NCBI GenBank assembly: GCA_016213135.1
Contig: JACRBQ010000043.1
Location: 1 to 38,220, forward strand
Length of the DNA: 38,220 nucleotides
Reading direction: 5' to 3'
Source of the DNA: Chloroflexota bacterium
GTDB taxonomy: Bacteria > Chloroflexota > Anaerolineae > Anaerolineales > VGOW01
Shown one piece after another: positions 32,770 through 38,220 of the stretch. Under the pieces are notes generated by a model, which was not told where the DNA came from, searched no databases, and was given only the letters and a program-made list of their open reading frames with translations. Made by a program: the position numbers and the translations under genes. Within the stretch, counting starts at the first letter, position 1. Each line of letters starts with the position of its first letter.

Positions 32770-35700
32770 ATGGCAAACCATCATCGCCGGTCGCTCGCTG
32801 TGCGCTTCGCCCGCACTGCCCTGCATGTGCTCACCATTGGCGCTCTCCTGCTGGGGCTGGTCGGCTCGTCGTATGCCCGGCAGCCCGCGCCCGGCCCGCT
32901 GAAGGGCGAGGAGAGCCCAACGCCGACCGCCACCGGGAACCCGACGCTGACCCCAGGCCCGACTCCGTCGCCGGCGCCGGGGAATACCAAAACGCCCACC
33001 CCCACGCAGACCGAGACGCCCACGCCGCCGGCAACCGAGACGTTGCCACCCGCCCCGACCAATACTCCCCCCACGCCGCCGACCGATGAGTTCAACGGCG
33101 AGACCGTCCAGGCCGAGATTCCGCCCGGCGGCGGAGTGTTGACGTCTGCCGATGGCAATGTAACCATTGCCTTTCCGGCCGACGCCATCACCGATACTGT
33201 CTCGATTGATTACACCCCTCTGCTCTCGTTGGCCGCCGACGGGCACGGACACAAGCCGATGTTTGCCTTTGACGCGTCGGCCCACGTCTCCAAAGGGCCA
33301 AAACGGGGTCAGGCAGTCAAGAAGTTTGCCAAGTCGCTCGACTTTACCATTGATGTTCTACCATTAGGCGTTGGGCCAGATACGAGCGGACGGGAACTAT
33401 GGTTCGGGTATTGGGACGATGGCTTGCAAACATGGAAGTCTATTCCCTTCAGCTTGGACAGAACCGATGGCGGATTGAAGATCAAGGCAGAGGTGGATCA
33501 CTTCAGCAAGTTTGGTGTGGGAGTGGAAGCCAACCCCGGTTGGGCGTTGTTGTTTAATGAGCCGCAGGTCTCCACCTTCACCGGCGCGGCCACGTATAAC
33601 TACCCTATTGAAGTTCCACCAGGGCGAGGCGGCCTCCAACCCAACCTGGCGCTTTCGTACAACAATCAAAGTGTCTCCGGCTTGCACGGTTGGTATCAAT
33701 CGGATTGGCTGGGACATGGCTGGTCGTTGAACACGGTGGAGATTGCGCGCGAACTGGGTGAAAGCACGACGAACACAGAAGCGGGTTGCACCGACAAGTT
33801 CACTTTGCTATTCAATGGCACGGGTTACACGCTCATTGCCGAGGGCGTGGACGGCGATGGTCTGGGGCGATACTACACCCAACAAGAAAGCAATTTGTAT
33901 ATCGAGCGGGTCAGCGGCGGACACTTTGATTCCTATACCGATCCGATTGAGGTCGAGCAGAGGTATTACAACAACCTGATCCGGCAATACTGGATGGTCA
34001 AGGACGGCAATGGCACGGTCTACCGCCTGGGCTACATGGGCGCGTCGGAGCAGATCATTCGCAAAGGCGATCAAGGCCTCTGCGGCGACGGCGAGATCAA
34101 GACCTTGCCAAGCCTGAACGAAACGGACGGCGGCAACGATGGCACGACGCGGCCTTACTTTGCCTTTCGCTGGCGGATGGATCAGGTCACGGACATTTAC
34201 GGCAACCAGATGAACCTGGGCTATGACGAAGACAAATACGAGTTATGCGCCACCGACGCTTTCAACCCCGGCCCGCCACAAGGCACGTATTTCGTCACCA
34301 ACTATTTTGGCGACCGGGCAAGTTATTTGTCGAATATCACTTACGACAACGCGCGCATTGATTTCAACCTCACGAACCGCCCGGGTTATGGCTACACTGA
34401 TCCCGACACCGACGACGGACACGGCCACTGCGATAAAATACTCTTCCAGAGTAAGTATTTAGGCAGCATCACCGTCAAGGTCAAAAAAAACCTGCCTGGT
34501 TACGCCCTGACCAGTAAATATGAATTCAGCTATCACGCATATACGGACAGCGAACGTGGTGGCGAGAACGAGTTGCCCGAGGCGCCGAAAGGGGTCTTCA
34601 GCCGGGAGCTAGGAACCATTGTTAAGTATGGCTATGATGCCGATGGCTTCAGCATGGCCCTGCCCACCATCTCATTCGGCTACGAGAGACACGAGAACTT
34701 TGATGTCGCCAACGACGATACTAACGACTGTCACTCTTATTACTCTGGCATCATTCAAGACCCCACCGTCTGCCAGTCTTATTACTACTGGCATTTGACG
34801 GTGGTGGACAATGGCTACGGCGTCCGAACGGTGTTCTACTACCAAACGCAAGGCGACGGTCGCGCGGCCTACTGGTACAAGAAAGGCGGCTACACCTGGC
34901 GAGTCAACAACAAGAACTTTGAAACGGCCAGCGTGGCCGTGCCCTTCCTCCAGTGGCTCTACAGCTACCTCCAGCCCTGTTACAACCAAACCAACGCCGA
35001 CGCGGCGGCGCTCGGCACGGGTGGCACTATCTGCCCCGCGCCCGCACCCTCTAACCCGTCGGGTGAAGGCCGCCTGGTAGGCCACCACACTGTCACCGTA
35101 ACGCTAAGGGTCAACGGCACCGAGGTGAATCACACCGTTTACACGTTTGAAACGGCTGACGCCGATCCCAACAGATACCGGCTTGGGCGCGAGTTGGGCC
35201 GCGAAGTATACGACGCGGCCAACGTTTTGTTGAGCCAAAGTGATCCCATTTACAATACGGACTTGTTAAATACGGACTTGTTAGGCAGGTTGCCGAAGCG
35301 CGGCTTCACCACGCTCGCTTCTACTACGGACATGGTCGATGGGGCAACGACCACCACCTCTTATCTTTACGATTCGTTTGGCAACCCGACACAAGTCACT
35401 AAAAACGGGACAGGCGTTGCCGGCGACGAGCAATACATTCAGCGCGCCTATCTGAGCGACACCAGTAGCCCGTCTACCCGTTGGTTTGTAGGCAAGATCA
35501 TTTCCGAAACCGTTTCAGCAGGCGTAGGCCAGCCTATTCTGGCCGAGACGCGCTACTTCTACGATGGGCAATCGCCTTTCAATGGCGCTTGCCCGGTTGA
35601 TAACAACGGTTGCGCTCTGACAACCATTGCGCCAGCGCTTGGCGCCAGAAGCGCACTCACTGCGGTGGCCAAGTGGATTAGTGGAAACCTGTGGGCCATC

Positions 35701-38220
35701 GGCGAAACAGCCTATGACAACAGCAATGGCAACGTCCTCAGCAGTACCGACCCGCGCCGCCACACGACCACGATGGCCTACGGCAACCCCATCTTTCCAT
35801 CCTTGCCGACGAGTTCCTCAAGCCCCGCCGTCAATGGATTGACGCTGACCACCAGTATGACCTACAACTGGCGGGGCCTCATTGATAGCCTGACCGACCC
35901 CAACAACCAAACGATTCGCTATGAGTATGACAACTTCGGGCGGCTGATCAAAGTGTATGAGCCGCTCTATCCGACATCCAAGCCGGCGTTGGAATATCAA
36001 TACACCGACAATTACAGTGGCGGCGGCCTCACCGGCCTCAGGGTCGTCACTAAAGTACGCGAGACCAGCGGCGGCTCATCCACGCTGGACACCTACACGT
36101 TCTACAATGGGCTGGGGCAGGCCGTGCAAACCCGCGCCCCGGACGCCGCCGGCCAGACGGTGACCGACGTGATCTACGGCGCAGGCAACACCGTGGAGAC
36201 CCAATTTGCGCCTCGACAGGAGGCGTTCAGCCAGGGGTTTAACCGCGCCATCGGCTGGAAATACCGCTTGCGCACGGAGACGACCTACGACGCGCTGCTG
36301 CGCCCGCTGACCGTGACCGTGAAGTCGCTGGTCGCAGCGGATATTACCACGACCACCGCCTATGGCGCTACGATCGGCCTGGTGCGCAAACCGGTTGTGA
36401 AGGTGACGGACGCCAATGGCCACCGGCAACAGAAGGAGATGGACGGGCTGGGGCGGCTGCGGCAGGCCATCGACTCGAGCGGCACCGGCACAACGCAAGA
36501 CCCCTACGTCCTGTATGCCACCACCAGCTATGATTACAATGCTGCCGGGAACCTGACGCAGGTGACCGGCCCGCGGGGCGCGGTGACGACGCTGACCTAC
36601 GACGCGCTGGGCCGCAAGACGGCCATGAGCGACCCGGACATGGGCCCGTGGAGTTACCAGTATGACGCTGCCGGCAACCTGATCGCGCAGACCGACGCGC
36701 GGGGGTGTATCACCACTTTGACTTACGATGCGTTGAATCGCCTGACCGGGAAGTCGTACAGTGGGGCGGGCTGCGGCAGCACGGCGGCAGTTACGTACAG
36801 CTACGGCACGACGCCGGGCACCATCGGTCGCCGCACCGGCATGACCGATGGTACCGGCGCCACCAGTTGGGCCTATGACTACCTGGGCCGCATGACGAGC
36901 GAGACGCACACGGTAAGCGGCGTGCCGGCCGGCATCACATTTAGCCGCGCCTACGACCTGCTGGGCCGAGTGACGACGACCACCTATCCCACGGACGAAA
37001 CCGTGACCCAGACCTACGCCCAGGGCCTGCCGCAAACGTTGTATGCGGGCGCTGCGTCCTACGTGACTCAAGCCCTGTACAACCCCGCCGGGCAGATGAC
37101 GCAATTGACCCTGGGCAACAGCGTCGCCTCCACCTTTTCCTACGACGCCTACAATCGCCTGCAGGACTTGCTGCACCAGAACACGCCAGGGCAGTTGGCG
37201 CACTACACCTATGCCTACGACCCGGTCGGCAACATCACCGGCATGACCGACAGTGCGGTGCAGACCGCTACGCCGACGCCCACCAACACGCCCACCCAAA
37301 CTCCCACGCCGACGAACACCCCCACCCCCACCGCCACGCCCTCCGGCGACAACGTGCTCACCCTGCAACCCAACGGCGCGGCGGGTATGGATGCTCGCCT
37401 GGCGAGCAACCAGGCCACCACGAACTTTGGCACGGACGACAAGCTCTACGTGGGCGAAAGCAACCAGAACTCCAGCGTGCACCGCAGCCTGCTGCGCTTC
37501 GACCTGTCCGGCATTCCGGCCAATGCCACCATCACCAGCGCCACGCTCTCGCTGTGGCTGACGGACGACTTTTCCGACAACGCCGGCGCGTTCAGCGTGT
37601 ACCGCGTGAAGCGGGCCTGGACGGAAGACGGCGCGACGTGGAACGCCGCCGCGACCGGCAGCAACTGGAACACGGCGGGGCTGGACCTGACGGCCGACGC
37701 CGAAGGCACGGCGATCGGCTCGCGAGCCATGACGGCGAGCGAGGCGAACGGCGAAAAGCAATGGACGCTGGACGCGGCCAAAGTGCAGGAATGGGTGTCG
37801 GGCACGTTTGCCAACAACGGCCTGCTGCTGCGGGCCGGCCTGGAGCAGAACGACCAGTACCGCTTTGCCTCTTCGGACTACGTCCTGCCGGGCTGGCGGC
37901 CTAAGCTGGTCATCCACTACACCCTGCCCACGCCCACGCCGACGGCCACCCACACGCCTACCCAAACCCCCACGCCGACCCATACCGCCACGCCGACGAG
38001 CACCCCCACGCCGACGGCCACGCCGCTCGTCGTCCCGCCGCCCGCGCTCAGCGTGAGCTTCGGCTATGACCCCCTTGACCGCCTGGAGAGCGCGACCTAC
38101 AGCGACGGGCAAGGGCTGGCCTATGTCTACGACGCGGCGGGCAACCGGCTGAGCGAAATCAAGTCGCCGGGTGGAATGACCAGCTACACCTACGCCACCG
38201 ACTCCAACCGCCTGCAGACG
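32770..38220 (+). CDS. Secreted YD/RHS-repeat protein with SpvB-like N-terminal region and embedded DNRLRE domain (partial, runs off window)
   Basis: 1817 codons are open to the window end without a stop. ATG 32770 follows GAGGG. Residues 1-36 are a Sec signal peptide (cleavage near SSYA/RQ). Residues 49-105 are a Thr/Pro linker. Residues about 110-160 are a ZU5-like beta domain (GGGVLTSADGNVTIAFP). Residues about 268-300 contain TGAATYNYPIEVPPGRGGLQ, an SpvB/TcdB-like shell start. From about 860, YD repeats (YDALGRKT, YDAAGNL, YDALNRL) continue to 1495. Residues 1528-1717 are a DNRLRE domain (LRFDLSGIPANATITSATLSLWL) bounded by TPTPT linkers, then YD repeats resume. The core domain and any C-terminal effector lie beyond the window. 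It is probably a surface or secreted shell protein; toxin, adhesin and glycan-binding roles are all possible. Confidence 0.88.
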   Translation, partial: MANHHRRSLAVRFARTALHVLTIGALLLGLVGSSYARQPAPGPLKGEESPTPTATGNPTLTPGPTPSPAPGNTKTPTPTQTETPTPPATETLPPAPTNTPPTPPTDEFNGETVQAEIPPGGGVLTSADGNVTIAFPADAITDTVSIDYTPLLSLAADGHGHKPMFAFDASAHVSKGPKRGQAVKKFAKSLDFTIDVLPLGVGPDTSGRELWFGYWDDGLQTWKSIPFSLDRTDGGLKIKAEVDHFSKFGVGVEANPGWALLFNEPQVSTFTGAATYNYPIEVPPGRGGLQPNLALSYNNQSVSGLHGWYQSDWLGHGWSLNTVEIARELGESTTNTEAGCTDKFTLLFNGTGYTLIAEGVDGDGLGRYYTQQESNLYIERVSGGHFDSYTDPIEVEQRYYNNLIRQYWMVKDGNGTVYRLGYMGASEQIIRKGDQGLCGDGEIKTLPSLNETDGGNDGTTRPYFAFRWRMDQVTDIYGNQMNLGYDEDKYELCATDAFNPGPPQGTYFVTNYFGDRASYLSNITYDNARIDFNLTNRPGYGYTDPDTDDGHGHCDKILFQSKYLGSITVKVKKNLPGYALTSKYEFSYHAYTDSERGGENELPEAPKGVFSRELGTIVKYGYDADGFSMALPTISFGYERHENFDVANDDTNDCHSYYSGIIQDPTVCQSYYYWHLTVVDNGYGVRTVFYYQTQGDGRAAYWYKKGGYTWRVNNKNFETASVAVPFLQWLYSYLQPCYNQTNADAAALGTGGTICPAPAPSNPSGEGRLVGHHTVTVTLRVNGTEVNHTVYTFETADADPNRYRLGRELGREVYDAANVLLSQSDPIYNTDLLNTDLLGRLPKRGFTTLASTTDMVDGATTTTSYLYDSFGNPTQVTKNGTGVAGDEQYIQRAYLSDTSSPSTRWFVGKIISETVSAGVGQPILAETRYFYDGQSPFNGACPVDNNGCALTTIAPALGARSALTAVAKWISGNLWAIGETAYDNSNGNVLSSTDPRRHTTTMAYGNPIFPSLPTSSSSPAVNGLTLTTSMTYNWRGLIDSLTDPNNQTIRYEYDNFGRLIKVYEPLYPTSKPALEYQYTDNYSGGGLTGLRVVTKVRETSGGSSTLDTYTFYNGLGQAVQTRAPDAAGQTVTDVIYGAGNTVETQFAPRQEAFSQGFNRAIGWKYRLRTETTYDALLRPLTVTVKSLVAADITTTTAYGATIGLVRKPVVKVTDANGHRQQKEMDGLGRLRQAIDSSGTGTTQDPYVLYATTSYDYNAAGNLTQVTGPRGAVTTLTYDALGRKTAMSDPDMGPWSYQYDAAGNLIAQTDARGCITTLTYDALNRLTGKSYSGAGCGSTAAVTYSYGTTPGTIGRRTGMTDGTGATSWAYDYLGRMTSETHTVSGVPAGITFSRAYDLLGRVTTTTYPTDETVTQTYAQGLPQTLYAGAASYVTQALYNPAGQMTQLTLGNSVASTFSYDAYNRLQDLLHQNTPGQLAHYTYAYDPVGNITGMTDSAVQTATPTPTNTPTQTPTPTNTPTPTATPSGDNVLTLQPNGAAGMDARLASNQATTNFGTDDKLYVGESNQNSSVHRSLLRFDLSGIPANATITSATLSLWLTDDFSDNAGAFSVYRVKRAWTEDGATWNAAATGSNWNTAGLDLTADAEGTAIGSRAMTASEANGEKQWTLDAAKVQEWVSGTFANNGLLLRAGLEQNDQYRFASSDYVLPGWRPKLVIHYTLPTPTPTATHTPTQTPTPTHTATPTSTPTPTATPLVVPPPALSVSFGYDPLDRLESATYSDGQGLAYVYDAAGNRLSEIKSPGGMTSYTYATDSNRLQT
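35254..35283 (+). repeat. Perfect in-frame 15-bp tandem duplication in the YD-repeat gene
   Basis: AATACGGACTTGTTA occurs twice back to back (35254-35268, 35269-35283), giving NTDLLNTDLL in the protein. It is a recent slippage-type duplication, since the copies are identical. Confidence 0.85.
37264..37350 (+). repeat. Thr/Pro-coding low-complexity repeat before the DNRLRE domain
   Basis: Degenerate CCCACGCCGACG-type hexamer/dodecamer repeats encode a TPTPTNTPTQTPT linker. It forms the left border of the inserted DNRLRE domain and resembles the right border closely at DNA level. Confidence 0.8.
37924..38034 (+). repeat. Thr/Pro-coding low-complexity repeat after the DNRLRE domain
   Basis: The same CCCACGCCGACG-style repeats encode TPTPTATHTPTQTPTPTHT and more. 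With the left copy, it brackets the DNRLRE domain and gives a plausible path for domain insertion or loss by recombination. Confidence 0.8.

Noticed and set aside
37924-38034. Regular repeats considered as a CRISPR array
   Set aside because: They lie in frame in a coding region, encode Thr/Pro, and lack constant repeats with unique spacers.
36076-38112. Long open frame on the minus strand opposite the YD-repeat gene (678 codons)
   Set aside because: Its translation is Arg/Gly/Val-rich and without domains. It mirrors the high-GC codon bias of the real plus-strand gene.
32770-38220. Call as a polymorphic toxin
   Set aside because: The C-terminal part, where a toxin domain would sit, is outside the window; only the shell-like portion is visible.

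Overview
The window looks like a piece of a GC-rich, uncultured Chloroflexota-type genome. The evidence is indirect: a binding-protein lipoprotein with a long TAAPTAAP-type linker, a secreted YD-repeat giant with TPTPT linkers, a MalT-like ATPase regulator carrying a C-terminal SARP/BTAD module, and dispersed heptamer repeats. No rRNA or other phylogenetic marker is present, so the assignment is an inference.

Region 1 (2-15452, plus strand) is one dense catabolic operon that starts before the window. In order it encodes a FAD-dependent oxidoreductase tail, a PreA-like FMN/4Fe-4S protein, a 4HBT thioesterase, an amidohydrolase, a one-chain 2Fe-2S/molybdopterin hydroxylase, two tandem PNPOx-like flavoproteins, an acyl-CoA dehydrogenase, a flavin reductase, a 3-hydroxyacyl-CoA dehydrogenase, a large transketolase-like enzyme, an XdhC-type molybdenum-enzyme accessory protein, and two proteins resembling the BcrC and BcrB subunits of class I benzoyl-CoA reductase. 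Together they suggest CoA-dependent breakdown of an aromatic or heterocyclic compound, but the substrate cannot be read from the sequence. A ~105-bp MITE-like element with an apparent 8-bp target duplication sits inside this operon.

Region 2 (15453-16044) holds two palindromic repeat elements and a thioredoxin gene. The thioredoxin gene meets the next operon tail to tail, and the two stop codons overlap.

Region 3 (16041-29116, minus strand) contains a complete branched-chain amino-acid-type ABC importer (livKGFHM order, with an oversized LivH). Upstream of it lies an acyl-CoA cluster: an SDR reductase, an AMP-forming acyl-CoA ligase overlapping an alpha/beta hydrolase gene, a KASIII-like protein lacking two catalytic residues, and a fused ligase-hydrolase. 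A 70-residue protein gene lies next to the cluster.

Region 4 (29175-32489, minus strand) encodes a 1104-residue STAND-ATPase/TPR regulator with a C-terminal SARP DNA-binding and BTAD module. Three minus-strand promoters, upstream of the small gene, the SDR cluster and the liv operon, share one architecture: direct GTAAC repeats every 11 bp, then exactly 10 nt, then TAnnnT. That is the geometry known for SARP operators, so the regulator and the neighbouring acyl-CoA and import genes may form a local regulon. This is the most interesting signal in the window.

Region 5 (32490-38220) looks like a genomic-island boundary. It has a truncated tRNA 3' end with its terminator, paired direct repeats that may come from an IS end, and the first 1817 codons of a secreted YD-repeat protein with a DNRLRE domain embedded among its repeats. 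This gene runs off the window.
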